A DNA stretch of 64,000 nt from Mactromeris polynyma (Eukaryota; Mollusca; Bivalvia; Venerida; Mactridae): positions 35,034,619 through 35,098,618 of the forward strand of contig JASFXZ010000001.1 in NCBI GenBank assembly GCA_032209605.1. Direction: 5' to 3'. The notes beneath the pieces were generated by a model, which saw only the letters and a program-made list of their open reading frames with translations, made no database searches and was not told the origin of the DNA. The position numbers were made by a program, and so were the translations under genes. Positions 12,905-25,635 of this stretch are shown here, piece after piece (within the stretch, counting starts at the first letter, position 1; every line of letters begins with the position of its first letter).

Positions 12905-14500
12905 TTGTGTTTCGCATCTGTAGCATGAAATGTTACAGTTGTGTGTTGTATCGTGCGTCTCTTCGCATGTTGTGTGTCGTATAGCGCGTCGCTTTGCATG
13001 TTGTGTGTCATATCGTGTCGCTTCGCATGTTGTGTGTCGTATAGTGCGTTGCTTTGCATGTTGTGTGTCATATCGTGTGTCGCTTCGCATGTTGTGTGTC
13101 GTATCCAGTGTCGCTTCGCATGTTGTGTGTCATATCGTGTATCGCTTCGCATGTTGCTTGTCATATCGTAAGTTGTTTTGCATGTTGTGTGTCGTATCGT
13201 CCGGCGCTTTGCATGTTGTGTGTCTTATCGTGCGTCGCTTTGCATGTTGTGTTTCATATCATGCGTCGCTTCGCATGTTGTTTGTCTAGTCATGCGTCGC
13301 TTTGCATGTTGTTTGTCACTTCATGCGTCGCTTCGCATGTTGTTTGTCAAACCATGCGTCGCTTTGCATGGTGTTTGTCACATCATACGTCGCTTCGCAT
13401 GTTTTGTGGCATATCGTGTGTCGCTTCGCGTGTTGTGTGTCATATCGTGCGTCGCTTCACATGTTGTTTGGCACATCATGTGTCGCTTCGCATGTTTTTG
13501 TCACATCATGTTTCACTTTGCATGTTGTGTGTCACATCATGCGTTGCTTCGCATGTTGTTTGTCATATCATGTGTCGCTTCGCATGTTGTTTGTCATATC
13601 ATGCGTCACTTCGCATGTTGTCTGTCACATCATACGTCGCTTAGCATGTTGTTTGTCACATCATGCGTCGCTTCGCACTATTGTCTTTCGCATCTGTAGC
13701 ACGAAATGTCGCAGTTGTGTGTCATATCGTGATTCTCTTCGCATGTTGTGTGTCATATCATGTGTCGCTTCGTATATTGCGTGTCATATCGTGTATTGCT
13801 TCGCATGTTGCATGACATTTAGTGTGTCACTTGATATGTGTCATATCGTTTGTCGCTTTGCATGTTTTTTTGTCACATTGTGTGTCGTTTCGCATGTTGT
13901 GTGTCAAATCGTGTTTCGCTTCGCATGTTGTGTCACATCGTGTGTCCTTTTGCATGTTGTGTGTCGTATTGTGCGTCCTTTCGCATGATGCGTGTCGTAT
14001 CGTGCTTCGCTGAACATGTAGTGTGACATATCGTGCATCTCTTCGCATGTTGCGTGTCATATCTGGTGTCATTTCGTATATAGTGTGTCATATCGTGTAT
14101 CGCTTCGCATGTTGCATGACATATCTTGTGTCACTTCGTATATTGTGTATCATATTGTGTGTCGCTTCGCATGTTGTTTGTCACATCATGCGTTGCTTCG
14201 CATGTTTTTGGTCACATTGTGTGTCTCCTCGCATGATTTGTGTCATATTGTGTGTCACTTCGCATGTTGTGTGTCACATGGTGTGTCGCTTCCAATGTTT
14301 TTTTTTCATATCGTGTGTCCTTTCGCATGTTGTGTGTCATATTGTGAGTCAAAATTTGTGTCGATTCCCATGCTTTGTGTCATGTCGTGCGTCGCTTCTT
14401 ATGTTGTGTATCGTATCGTGCGTCGCTTTGCGTGTTTTGTGTCATATCGTGTGTCGTGTTGGAATGTCGTGTGTCTCTTCGTGTGTCGCGAACCAAGGGC
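12905..14500 (+). repeat. Minisatellite, ~30-bp unit GTCGCTTCGCATGTTGTGTG
   Basis: Roughly fifty degenerate units have the form GTCGCTTCGCATGTTGTGTG plus TCATATCGTG. A marker segment TCGCATCTGTAGCA(T/C)GAAATGT occurs at about 12911 and 13687, so part of the array was duplicated at a higher order. The edges near 14.46-14.62 kb are mixed with related, more diverged CGACA-rich sequence. Stop-free frames on both strands are artefacts. A second locus of the same family is at 45415-46000. Confidence 0.9.
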
Positions 14501-14934
14501 GACAAACGATATTCAAGTGACACATAATATGACTCATGACATGCGAAGTGCCGCACGACACTGTTTCATGCAAATGTCGCAGAAATATCGTGTGTTGTGT
14601 TGCATTTTTCGGTGATCAAAAAACGCGAAACACAACAATATTGTGCAAATGTCGTGGAATTGTAGTGTGTCTACCGTTGTCATACGGTAATCGACGGACT
14701 TGTGAGGGTCTGCAGATATATGAGTGATGCCTAATGCAGCCATTGAGCGACGCATGATAATAAAGAAATCCAAGTGTTCATATATATATGTATAAATATG
14801 TACAGTCAACAGCATAGAATACATTGAAGGTAAATTTGAGCATTTCTTGCTTAAATAACTTTTTAATGCTTGTTTTTCAGTTTAAAGCATTATTTTCCGC
14901 TATAAGTTGGACACACTTTCAAATTCGTATCTGC

Positions 14935-15115
14935 GTCTCGGCTTGAAATATGCTGTCTGCTGTCGACGCCAGATGGCGGAAAGCGATGAAGTTAAAAGCC
15001 AGTTAAATGCTGACCACTTCCATAGTTGATTTGTCGATATCGTATCATGAGGACAGGATTGAACCCAGGACCTCTCATTTGGTAACCACTGTGCCATGCT
15101 CAATGAGTTATCACC
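14935..15115 (-). repeat. tRNA-derived SINE
   Basis: On the minus strand this reads as a tRNA-like head. There is an A-box-like segment, GCATGGCACAGTGGTTACC, and then a good RNA polymerase III B-box, GGTTCAATCC, about 25 bases later. The downstream body continues into AT-rich sequence. It cannot fold as a functional tRNA with a matching acceptor stem, so a SINE head is the better call. Confidence 0.6.
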
Positions 15116-15392
15116 ATTAAAGGGACTGCTTTACATTTTCTATGACCAGAAATTGAAAATATTAATTTCCTGTGAAATGTTCACAAAATGCTTGTTTTAA
15201 TGAGAGAAAATCATTTAAAGTTTAAGTTAGAGCTCTGTTGTTAAAATAATATTAAAAATTGCAACAAAATATGCTCCATTTTGCTGAAAGCATTAGTAAT
15301 GCTATTGAACATTTCATGTAATGATTTTAGTTTTGGATTTTACAAAACTACATGCTTGTTCAATTGAATAACTGCCAGATGTTTTTATGGTG

Positions 15393-15642
15393 TTTGTTTA
15401 TATTTAAAGTAAGTAAAAGAACTCATTTTCAACAAACAAAAACAGAGCTAGGGCATCCTGGTGCCGGCATGTCATGGCATGGCATGGTACTCATTCACAT
15501 AGATTATGGTGACAATATTATTTACCTGTTTGTTCAAAATGAGTTGTTTTACTTACTTTAAATATAAACAGTCACCATAATCTATGTGAACGAGTGCCAT
15601 GCCATGCCATGATATGCTGCCACCAGGATGCCCTAGCTCTGC
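15393..15642. repeat. Two interleaved inverted repeats (A-B-A'-B')
   Basis: Arm A (15393-15438) is the near-exact reverse complement of A' (15526-15570). Arm B (15446-15514, containing the CATGGCATGGCATGG run) is the reverse complement of B' (15571-15642). The order A-B-A'-B' means the two hairpins cannot both form on one strand without crossing. Single mismatches occur in both pairs. No gene overlaps. This probably arose by inverted duplication with rearrangement, or is a foldback element. Confidence 0.8.
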
Positions 15643-16033
15643 TTTAGCTCTGCCTGGATGTTTTAGTCTGCTGGGATGCCTTAAAATTCTCAAATAGGAT
15701 GCCTTGAAAAAGTCCCCGACATGGGAGACTGTTGAAGCTGATACTCATTAGCTACAATGGTTTCTTTATTCAGTTGTATGATAGTTGTACAGTGGAACAT
15801 GTCTTTCCGACCACCTTTTACAAGCAATCATCTGTCTTTTATTGATTTCTATAGATTTTATTACATACATGTACATGTGATTAAAATAGTTTACCTGAAT
15901 TTACATATTTATGTTTTTTATACAATACTTTAATAGCTGTAATAAAGTATTTGTTTTAAATATTAAATATAAGGCATTGTATGTAAGCCAGATTCGACTG
16001 TACATGTTCTTTAATTTTGACTTAGGACTAATT

Positions 16034-16215
16034 TACAGTAGTACCTCACTTAAACGCTACTTTAATAATGAGACCACCTTAATATTAAGAAAACAATTAT
16101 TAAGTCCGTTTTCACTTTTGTGCTCTTTATTCAACCTCAATATTAAGACCATCTCAATAAGAAGACCAGTTTTCAAGGGTCCTAAATGTCGTCTTTTTAT
16201 TGAGGTTTTACTGTA
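16034..16215. mobile_element. Tc1/mariner-like MITE, 182 bp
   Basis: The block is bounded by TACAGTAGTACCTCA on the left and its imperfect complement TGAGGTTTTACTGTA on the right, so the ends read TA-CAGT...ACTG-TA as expected for Tc1/mariner elements with TA target duplications. Subterminal segments with (G)AGACCA are repeated and inverted inside. There is no coding capacity. Related sequence appears at 55080-55115 and 55810-55980. Confidence 0.75.
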
Positions 16216-16468
16216 TTTTGTTTCAAAGTCTGAGATTGTGTGTGTCATGTTGATAATAATTTGCTTAATACCATTGTACAGCGATGTTATATTCACCAGA
16301 GCATGTCAACTTCAGTGTATAAAATGTTCAGGGACCATTTACCATTTTCCATATTTCCTATTTCATAAATGGAAAATCATGATGTACAAAGCTTTCTCTC
16401 TATCTATGCAACATCCCAATATAAGGAATAAATGTCCGACATGATCACTGCTAACTGATTTGCACATT

Positions 16469-17280
16469 TCAGTAATCGACATGAGGGAACATCTTATCAT
16501 AAGCCACTACATATAATCCTTTTACGATGTGCTCCACTCTTAGCAATACACTTTGTCTGTGTAATAGCAAATTCTGAACTTGCATTGGCAAAGAGATTGT
16601 CGTCTGCAAATACAACTTATAAAGTGCAGTTAATGTCTCAATTAAAATGATCATTACATTGCTTGCGTTTGTCACACTTCCGTGTAAATAATCGATAAGC
16701 TTCTGTAGCATACAACTTGCACATTGGACCTTATAACTTTGGATGAAACATGATCACCTTAAAAGAAGTGCAAGTCATATATTTTCTATGTGGGTTGATT
16801 AAGTCATTGTGGAGTTAACATGCCCATTACATGGAACATTGTGCATAATGATTCAGAATTTTGTGAAGCATACTATGTGATCACCTTGATGTGCAGTCCC
16901 TAAGGGCCATAACTCTGCCGAGACAGTTGTGTCTGAAATGTATGTCCAGCACATTGACAAGTCTTTTCAATTACAGCTACCAAATCTGAAAACAATCCAT
17001 TAAAATGTAGGAGCTTATACAATATGTACTTTGCACCTACATACTTCTAGTGTTTGTAATGTATTCAATATTGGGTTGCAAGAAAGAAGTACTATTTGTT
17101 CACAAGACATAATTTTGTACTTATGCACTACTGTCAGTCAGTTGTAATCATTTCAAATGCTCTTGTCACTACTGATCGAGTACTTACACGTACTACATAG
17201 TGTATGTGACATAGATCTTTGTCATTTACGTGTAGCAATTGCTACATTGCACTTAGTATGAAAATGATGAGCATCTTTAA
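16469..17280. other. Non-coding, nothing recognised
   Basis: AT-rich interval between the MITE and the first HECT-like exon. I looked for upstream exons of the HECT-like pseudogene here and found none I could support. Confidence 0.45.
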
Positions 17281-17291
17281 TATCATTGCAG

Positions 17292-20200
17292 GGCTGTCAA
17301 ATTGTATGACATTCTAAGCGGCGGACTGAGGATTACTGTTGACGGTCCTCCACTAAAATTCAATGTTACTCGCGATAATCCACTGGATGGAGGCTTTAAC
17401 CCAGCAAAACATATACGTTTTAGAATTACTAGTGATTTAGGGCAGTCTGAAGGGGCAATGGACAAAGGGGGACCAAAGCGGGAGCTTTTCTGTCTCCCAC
17501 TCAATTAAATGAAAGCTTGTGTTGCCTTCATTGGTGAAGAATCTGCCAAACTGTTCTCACTTAACTCAGTGGGTAAGTAGTGTTACTGTATCAATGCCAA
17601 AACTTTCAACTTATGTTACTTTTATAGAACATTTTACCTGTGAAAACTATATTACTACATTACGCAATTAAAACTTTATTGAAACACATCTCACAACCTT
17701 GAACTTGAACAAGGTCAATTTAATCGTATTGAACGAGAAACTGTCTTTGCCATAAAGTTTGTAAATGGCCAAAGGCAATTATCGTTGCCGTTATGCCAAA
17801 AAACTTTGAAACTTGTATATATTATATTTATTAACATTCAAGCAGGAGGTCGGAGTCAGTGCTAGTTTATTGTGAAAAACATTTTTATACCCCACAAAAA
17901 GTGATAATTTCTGTTTAGAACCTAGTATAAGCAAAATTATTTCACTGGATAGAATGATATTACTTCCTGTCCTACTGAATTTTGATCTTTACTAAGTAAC
18001 CACAAACCTTTCCTACCTTGTATTCACATACATATAGAATACACTTTAAGAGTATTTACTCTTTGACCCATTGACGTTGTTTGGGGCCAACCAGTATTAT
18101 TTAGTGAATAACTTTTAAAACAATTTATTAAACAAGTTAGTCCTGCATTAATTAAGAATTACATTCCATACAACACCTGAACACGATTGATTGTTTTCAA
18201 TTATACAAAATTGATTTATTAGCAAATATTATAACAAAATGGGAGAAATGTGTCATTATGTTATCAATATTCTGTGGGTGTCTAGAAATGTATTGCTTGA
18301 CCTTATGGGTGCTATTTATCCTACTCTTATACTCATGAAAAACGAAGTAATTCAAACGATTTGCAGTTTTTAACCAAATGTCAAGGAATCGTAGTATAAG
18401 TTATCAACATTGATTGCAATTGTGCAACATGTTTTTGTTTGTTGTTTTCATTTTCCAAGTTGGAACATGCATTATTTGCCTATGAAAGAGATTGGGCGAC
18501 AAGTTTAAACAACTTATAAAAACCCTCTCTTTGGGTATTAGTAGGAGTTTGCCCCTTTGACATTCACACTTTCTTTACTTGAGCATATATATTGATATGC
18601 AATCTTGTGAGTCAAACTCTTTCTTCATTATTTAACAAATATCAGTAAGGCTATAACTGTGTAGGATGATTGCCAGTAACACGTCTTGGGTTTTTACTTG
18701 CAGCTCTACGATATGGTTTTTTTCAGGGACATCGGTGTACTTTTGGCCATGGCAATTGTTCACGGAGGACAGTGGCCAGGAGTTTGATACTCAGAGGCGT
18801 ACAACTCGTTTGCATTAGGACCATCAAATACAATTGATGACATAGTTGATATGAAACTGCGACACGTGATAGGCAAGGTTTGATACTGCAGATATCTTTT
18901 CAAATAACGCATTTAGAACAGCATATCCTCTTATGACCCTGCAACATTTTGGTGTCATATAATCTGTCCTTCCATCTAGTTTCACATCTGATGGCTTTTT
19001 TATCCCTTAGCAGATTTTGTTAATATATATAGTCTTGTTACTTGGTAAATCTTGCCTATATTTGGTTATGTTACATGTATTTAAAAATCTAGATCACATT
19101 CGATATTAGGTCATACCTGCGCAATTCAATTTTAAACACTCTTGTAACTAAACAACACTTTGTTTTCCATTTGAACTTTGTGAAAATGCTGAACACAGAT
19201 GAGCGATATAGAGACTTTTTGGCCTATTGTCATTCATTATCACATGGATGGATAGGAATTTTCATGTGTTTACAATTAAGTACCATGCTTTACAACTTAC
19301 AACTGTCTTACATTTGTTTTCTTTAAATTGATCAATTATACTTTGTTCTCATAGTCATTTTTTGTATATCCTCTTTCAATTAAACAAGCAAATACCCGTG
19401 AAGAAATTAAAGAAGTTGGTTCATGCACATTGTACCCTTTTCACCATAACTGGATGCTATCCTCCGTTTCTAAATGTCACAGAAAAGATGAGAGACCAGC
19501 TGTTTAAAGATATGATGCATTATCTGGTGATGAGAAGGAACTTGCCAGCAATTAGTCAGTAAGAACTGTAGTAGTCAAGAAGTTTCAAGCATCCAGATAT
19601 CAGAACAATGAAATGAAAAATCAGTGGATATTATATACGTAAATTTGGTAATTGTTGAATTTGTCATAATGTAGCACTGTACGACTTTAACATCCGACAT
19701 TGGAAATGCAGCAAATGCAATAGACGTACTCTTGATTTAGTTGGTCATGTGCTTTTTCAGTGTGAAAAAAATCAACACTCAACATCGCTACTCATGTCGT
19801 TACTGTATGAAGTTGAAACTGGTGACCAATACCGTTCTAGAATACGTATGTCTTTGCGTGATCAGTGTAAACGTATTTTAAAGTTATTTGTTCTAGTACT
19901 AATAGGAAAGTTGCATTACCCTCATTTACACTGTGTTTTGATTAAAATATTATCACATTAATTGTGCCATTTGTGGTAAAACTATTTGAGTACGTATTAT
20001 CTGCTGATATGTATATCATTAAACACGAAGACACTTAGATCAAATTACACTTACGTATGCACAACATTTGTTTTTTTTTAAAGTGAAAACATTAAGTGTT
20101 TTTCATATTGTTCTATACTGTTTGGTATCTTAGTTTGATGTTTTGTGAATTTATATACTATATTTTTTGTGTATAGTCTCTTTATACACTATATGTCTTG

Positions 20201-21880
20201 TGTACAGTCTCTTTATATATTATATGTTCTTGTAAATATTTATGCTCTCCTTATTTGGAGGAAAATAAAGATATATACACCAAACTTCACAGAAGTGATC
20301 ATCACAAAGCCTATCTTCGGTATGTTGTGGTTTAGTGATTTTCAACGGAGTTATAGCCCTTGATTAGTCCAATTTTATGATGTTTGGGCTTCTTGTGCTA
20401 TACCATTGGGCAGATGTCCACCAAGTCTTACAGGAGTGATTAGTGCCAAGCCTAGTTATACATATCGTCAACATGTCCCTTGATTTGTGGTAATTTTTTA
20501 ATGTCTGTACTTCTTCTCCTATACCATTGGGCTGAATGTCACCAAACCGTTATTCTTTCAACCAGATTCTTAGAAGGACTTGAGGCATTTGGTCTTCGGA
20601 AAGCAATTCTCCGGTACCAAGAATGGTTTCGGGAGTTGTTTTGTCATAAGCCACACTCTTTGACGGCAGAAATGGTTCACAGAGTATTTGTCAAATTTCA
20701 ATACTCTGCAGTTGGGTCAAACTGGAGAACGAACAATGACCTATTAGTGCGACTACCTCATGGATATTGAAGGTATGTTGTTATTTTGTTAATTGTTGGT
20801 AGCAGGTAAAATTCACGTAACTTATTGTGAAATTGCATTGACAGTTGATAGCTAGATTAGAAGTTAAAAATGGTAAAATTCCTTTAAAACATGTTTATAC
20901 TTAATTTTACATGTACACTCATGATTATAGCTTACATTCATTCATGGATACTGAACTGAAGCATAATATAAGTTATTGGACTTTTATCCTGGTCAAATGA
21001 TTATGTCACATAATGTTATGTGTATATGCATGATTATGATAGACATTGAAACATTTTGAAGACAAAGGTCTCTAAGCATGTAGACTACTTCTTATTTTGA
21101 ACAGACACATCATTGTTGGAGGACCATCCACGATTATAAAACTATAATTTTTAACAAATGGAATGCAAAGTATACAACTTTTCAAGATCACACTTGTTGG
21201 TGCTGATTTTAGCATTATAATTGTGGTCTTAACTTGTTGGGAAAACCGGAGTACCCGGAGAAAACCGCCCTGTTAAATCTGGCAACTACGACCCTCCCAC
21301 ACGGGTGGGCAGCGTCGACCAGACATGACTTTATATTCAGTTTGTTCTAATTAACGCTTAACTTTTCAATAACAACTAAACACATTACCTTAAGTTTTTC
21401 ACAGTCAAATATTTCCCATTTGTATCAAATTTCATAAATGACAGCCCACTGTCAACTGCATCTATATACAATTCAGGATATAGAGATCTGAGAATGGTTC
21501 GTGAATATATTTTATCTATTTCATGAGCAACTATATTTGATCTTTGGTGTAATGCATCAAATGAATATTGCACATATATGCAATTCATAATAGTCTGTCT
21601 GCAGTTGTCAGTAGATAAGCAGTATCAATTGACTGTCGTTGATGGAATTCCATACATCTATGAACAGAAAAACTAATGTTCTCTAATCATATGTTTCAGA
21701 TGGGAACGTACATGTTTAATACTCTTACGGAGCTTTCAGCATTTGCCACAGGAACTGATCATATACCATTCCTTGGATTCGGGATAGATCTCTGAATAGA
21801 GTTTCTAAATGAGGCAATAAATCCAAAAGCCAATACAATGTCGGTCGGCTGCCAAGACCTCGTAACTGACTTATTGAAAA
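17292..21880 (+). pseudogene. Decayed G2E3-like HECT E3 ubiquitin ligase, five exons
   Basis: Five separate exons in order match the C-terminal HECT domain of G2/M-phase E3 ligase-like proteins. Exon 1 (17292-17572) has the EGAMDKGGPKRE motif (family EGA-D-GGP-RE) and an in-frame TAA at 17506. Exon 2 (18727-18877) has LLAMAIVHGG, then an in-frame TGA at 18785. Exon 3 (19355-19558) ends at MRRNLPAIS. Exon 4 (20566-20772) starts FLEGLEAFGL and holds HKPHSLTAEMV, with a frameshift near its end. Exon 5 (21700-21880) carries FATGTDHIPFLGF, a TGA at 21793 and PKANT. The exon 3/4 splice phases match, and every exon has a plausible AG or GT boundary. HECT ligases pass ubiquitin from E2 to substrate through a catalytic Cys near the C terminus. 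I do not see the usual Cys-containing terminal segment. The stops and shifts make this a pseudogene. N-terminal exons were not found. Confidence 0.8.
19671..19961 (+). mobile_element. 3' end of a non-LTR retrotransposon (LINE), fragment
   Basis: An open frame encodes FNIRHWKCSKCNRRTLDL followed by VGHVLFQC. This is the CX2C...H...C knuckle typical of the very C-terminus of jockey/CR1-type LINE polyproteins, which follows the reverse transcriptase domain. It ends in a stop at about 19961 and lacks everything upstream. It sits in the intron between HECT-like exons 3 and 4, as expected for a 5'-truncated insertion. The family assignment rests on this short motif only. Confidence 0.6.
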
Positions 21881-22660
21881 TTTTCAGGAGAAACAAAACA
21901 AAATCTAGAAGTTTAAAGAAAAGTACAAACGCTGCATATTTTAATCATAACATGTCTTGGCCAATGTGTTTAAGACCTGTAAAGTCATTTTTGCTATACC
22001 TTACCCACTTACTCCAAATCTCCAGATACGACAAATTAGACCAAATTTTTGGTCAGTTACGACATTTTATTTAAAGAATGACCATTACATAATTGATTTT
22101 GACGTAACACCAGAACTTAGCACCCTAGCATTGTTTATGTCAACATCGTTGCCATCGTCATACATTAAGTGGCGTATAGTCATCGTCATCGTCATTATCA
22201 TAGACGTTTGATAAAAAAAAGAGATTGCTCGAAATCCAGAAAAAACATAACTCCTAAAACTTTTATTTCAAAAAACATGAAATAAACACATGAAACGCAT
22301 TTTCATTTGAGAAGTTGTAGCGGCTCTAACAGACGCATCGAACTATATTACTGTTAACTACCTGTTAACAAGATAAAATAACTAATCTTAGAAACGACTG
22401 AACATTGAAGAAAAACAGTTTACAATCATAGAAAAGTCCTTAATATCTGTACATGAGTATGTGTACAGCACATATCTACCTGCATCAGTTCTCAAACATT
22501 TGTCATTACTGTTTGTTATCACTACAAATTACAAACTGTGGAACTGATAAAAAAGTTAAGAAAATTTTCTAAAACAACTTTCTCGAATGTGACCAGACCC
22601 TTTCTATGTACCAACTTCGACTGAAGTGAAGAAAACATTGTCAGAAGTATCGCTCCAAAA
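21881..22660. other. Non-coding gap between two pseudogenes
   Basis: No domain-bearing frame. A short (CATCGT)n-like imperfect microsatellite lies at about 22150-22200. The decayed HECT-like gene (plus) and the transposase-like gene (minus) converge here. Confidence 0.5.
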
Positions 22661-22663
22661 AAT

Positions 22664-23880
22664 TCAGTTATGCTTTAACACATCATAAAACGAATGATAA
22701 TCTGCTGGCAAGACAGATTTCAAAGCCTGAAGATGGTCATATTTTGACTTTTTTATGGCAGTTGGGCCATCATGTAGCTGCTTTGGCTCTTCGAAGACGG
22801 CGTTGGAGTTTCGTGCCCTTCGTGGCAAATCAACAAACTGGTCATCATAACATAGTTTATACTGGATATTTTTGTCAGGTGTATAGGAAATAACACGCAA
22901 ATCTGAAACGACCGGGTCCCCCCTACTTTCGTACCAGGTCTTATGGAATTGTAATAGTTGAGATCAGAGTATCTCTTAAAGAATGTGTGATCAACATAGT
23001 TAACAATAAATGGTTGGGTTGACCTGCATTGTTGCATAGCTTCAACGTAATTCTGCGGAACGTTAATGTTCTTTTTCTTAATTTTTCTCTCGATGGCGCT
23101 ATGAACCGAATCCACTTCCATTTGCGTATGCCCTTTTTCTAGGTACTTTTGCGTGATGGTAACATTGAGCTTCACAGAAAGATGGCATAACGCATTGGAA
23201 AGTATGGAATTGCGGTTTTGATATCCGCAACCATCACTGTACAATATGAAGTGTTTAGCTTCTTTCTCAGTTGCCACGATGGATTCAATGTAGTGAGAAA
23301 TGCATGTAGCAAATGAATCAGCGCTTAGGTCCCCTTCTCCCTCGTACCAGACGTAGCAGGACACGTCCTTACTGGCTAAATCATAAACTGTGAAATTATG
23401 GCAAGCTAATTTGGTTTTGTAGTACAGTGCGCTTGCATTAAGTTTAGGCGAGAGGAGCACCGCCTGCACATCCATTGTTAACACTTTGGTAGATTTTGTG
23501 TCAAGTGCATAAGCTTTATCAATCTATTTTGCTGTCCTCGCCGCCGTTTTCCTGGCTTGGTGTCTCTCGTATACGTCCTCAGGCACACTGCCTACTTCAT
23601 AGCTGCAGCACAGATCACATTGATCCTTCTTTGGACTATAAAGGCCTAGGTTCATGGCTGAGAACACCTCGTTAAATAATTTTCTGCAAGCGACTCTGTA
23701 ACCAGCACATTGTTTTTTTGTATTCTTGGTAAAGACAATGCATTGACTCAAATATTGGTTCAAGATACAACTTCGAACTAGAGGAGCGGCAATAATGCGA
23801 TTCCAGTTTTGGCAAGGATTCCAGAAATGTCTTGAAATGGCTTTTACTCTCGAACTAACATGATGTGTTCCATGGAGTAT
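22664..23880 (-). pseudogene. Transposase-like gene, catalytic part (broken)
   Basis: The minus-strand frames give in order: a region with LPKLESHYCR and SSSSKLYLEP, a knuckle SPKKDQCDLCC, then an RNase H-like core. Candidate acidic residues in the core lie in LTMDVQAVLL, FILYSDGCGYQNRN and KGHTQMEVDSVHS, followed by NYYNSIRPGTK and a tail ending near 22664. I recognise this as a family common as uncharacterised proteins in invertebrate genomes. It looks like a DDE-type transposase, but I cannot name the superfamily. It is broken by an in-frame TAG near 23524, a frameshift in an A7 run near 23712 and a frameshift in a G6 run near 22918. The N-terminal part of the same gene is at 26396-27683. 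Confidence 0.6.
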
Positions 23881-24250
23881 CTTAAAACTATCGACCAGCC
23901 CATTTGTGATTGTGTTGTGTCGTCTAATATATATATATATTTTCGAATGTACGTTGGTGTTGTCCTTGTTTCTTGTTGTTTTGTGATGTTCTCTGTAACT
24001 ACTTACTTATTTTTTCTCTATTGTATATTATCTGTGTATAAGGCACAGTCTTGTGTAAATAACGTACCCTTGGGCAGCTTATACTCTATCTTAATGACGT
24101 CAATCCTTTTTTATTTTTCTATCTACAATGCGATTTACAATTTATGACGTCATTTGACAATACCAAGAAAACTTTTCTTAATATTCGTTGAGTGCAGTCG
24201 TGTTTTTGTGTTTGTGTTTTTATTAGACATATTTCTATATGTTAATATAA

Positions 24251-24380
24251 TAAATAAGTGATTTGATATTGGTCCTGTTATTTGTCCGAGGGCAGTCGTA
24301 TTGGCACGAGGCCGAAGGCCGAGGGCCAATACGACTGTCCCGATGACAAATAACAGGGCCAATGTCAAATCACTTATTTA
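24251..24380. repeat. Palindrome with ~55-bp arms and GC-rich centre
   Basis: Left arm 24251-24305 (TAAATAAGTGATTTGATATT...) pairs with right arm 24325-24380 with only a few mismatches. The loop carries CGAGGCCGAAGGCCGAGG. It could form a stable hairpin or cruciform. The arms are open on neither strand for a recognisable protein. It resembles a foldback element or the fused ends of one. Confidence 0.8.
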
Positions 24381-24739
24381 TTGATAATTTTATTAAATAA
24401 CTTCATGTACTTATAAATAAAGGATTCAAAGTTTAAACACTAAATTATTAGCTAGCAGCTCTAACATTCCTCGCCAGACGACATTCTTCCGCATTGATCC
24501 GAGTGAATATAAACGCTTGTAAATTTTACGTACACAGCGGTTACATACCACTATATATCGTGTTGTTTTTTTCTGTATACGCTAAAACTATGAATTAGTT
24601 CCGTGCTAAAAACTGTCGACGAACGTTTAAATACTGACTTTAAAATAAAATGGCTGCCGTTTCCGAATTTCCAGCTGCGAATCTATATCATTTTTTGGCC
24701 CTATTTAATTAGCCAATCAAATTCTTTAAAATGCGGACC

Positions 24740-24792
24740 AATATCAATATCAGTTAGCGGCCCCGGGCCGAAAAGTGATATAGATATTGGCA
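24740..24792. repeat. Second GGCC-centred palindrome, ~25-bp arms
   Basis: CCAATATCAATATCAGTTAG pairs imperfectly with a segment ending TGATATAGATATTGG around a CGGCCCCGGGCCG centre. It lies 360 bp from the larger palindrome and has the same GGCC-rich centre and CCAATA-type arm end, suggesting a common origin. Confidence 0.65.
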
Positions 24793-25504
24793 CTGTTATA
24801 GAGGAGGCCTTTGTATTATTGGACGAGGCAAATGCTGTGTTTAAGGGCTAATAATTAATAGTTATTTAATAATTTTAGTTATAAATTCCATTTCCCTATC
24901 AATAATATCTAAGAATTGTTTAATTAGTAAATACATTATCAAGTTTACTTTATTTTAAATTGCATTTTTAATTTAACAATTTTAAGGTTACTTCTATTCT
25001 GATGTTACTATTTTAGTTACGGGGAGCAAGGTCAGACTGAGGCTGCTTGTTCCTTCGTATTGGATTAATTACAGTGTATGTTGTTGTGTACGTGATGGTT
25101 GGTTGTTTTTAATGATTAGTTACTGCCTACTTAGTCAATTTATGTATATATGTTAATGACCATATAGCGATAAGGTGTGAGGTTAGCTAGCTGTTAAATC
25201 GATTTAAACCCCCAGCATTTTATGCTGACAGTTCCAATGCTGTAATTCGCTATATGATTGTTGTTTCTGTTTATGTTATGAATGTGTTTTGTATTTCCCT
25301 GTCCCCTATGCAAATCTGTTACGTTATACAGTGTTCAGATTGTTTCCTGCCCATTTTTGACATATTAAGGCCAGTTGTCTTGACTTGTCCTGTGATCTTT
25401 TCCATCCATTAATTCCCACTTCCCCTTCCCTTACTATCCACTTTGATTCTCCTAGTTATTCCTTGTGGTCTGCTGGGCCATTCCTTACGCCTCAGTTCCT
25501 TAAT

Positions 25505-25635
25505 ATGTGTACCGTTTGACCTCCTTTAGTACCTTATGTTTTGTGGATTGTTGTTTTTTCCGGAGATCTGCGTGGGGAGGCATTGTCTTATGTATGTGGC
25601 TTTCCCTGTAGTTACGTATTCTCTCTCTTTTGACA
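25505..25635 (+). repeat. Interspersed repeat, copy 2
   Basis: Nearly identical to 8178-8300, including CCTTATGTTTTGTGGATTG and the CTCTCTCTTTT tail. This copy is uninterrupted and so serves as the empty-site reference for the insertion in the copy at 47690-47905. Here no minisatellite follows the tail. Confidence 0.8.

Noticed and set aside
12848..14615. Cys/His/Ser-rich frames in the 30-bp minisatellite
   Set aside because: Multiple frames on both strands are open with only repeat-derived translation, and there is no splice or start context.
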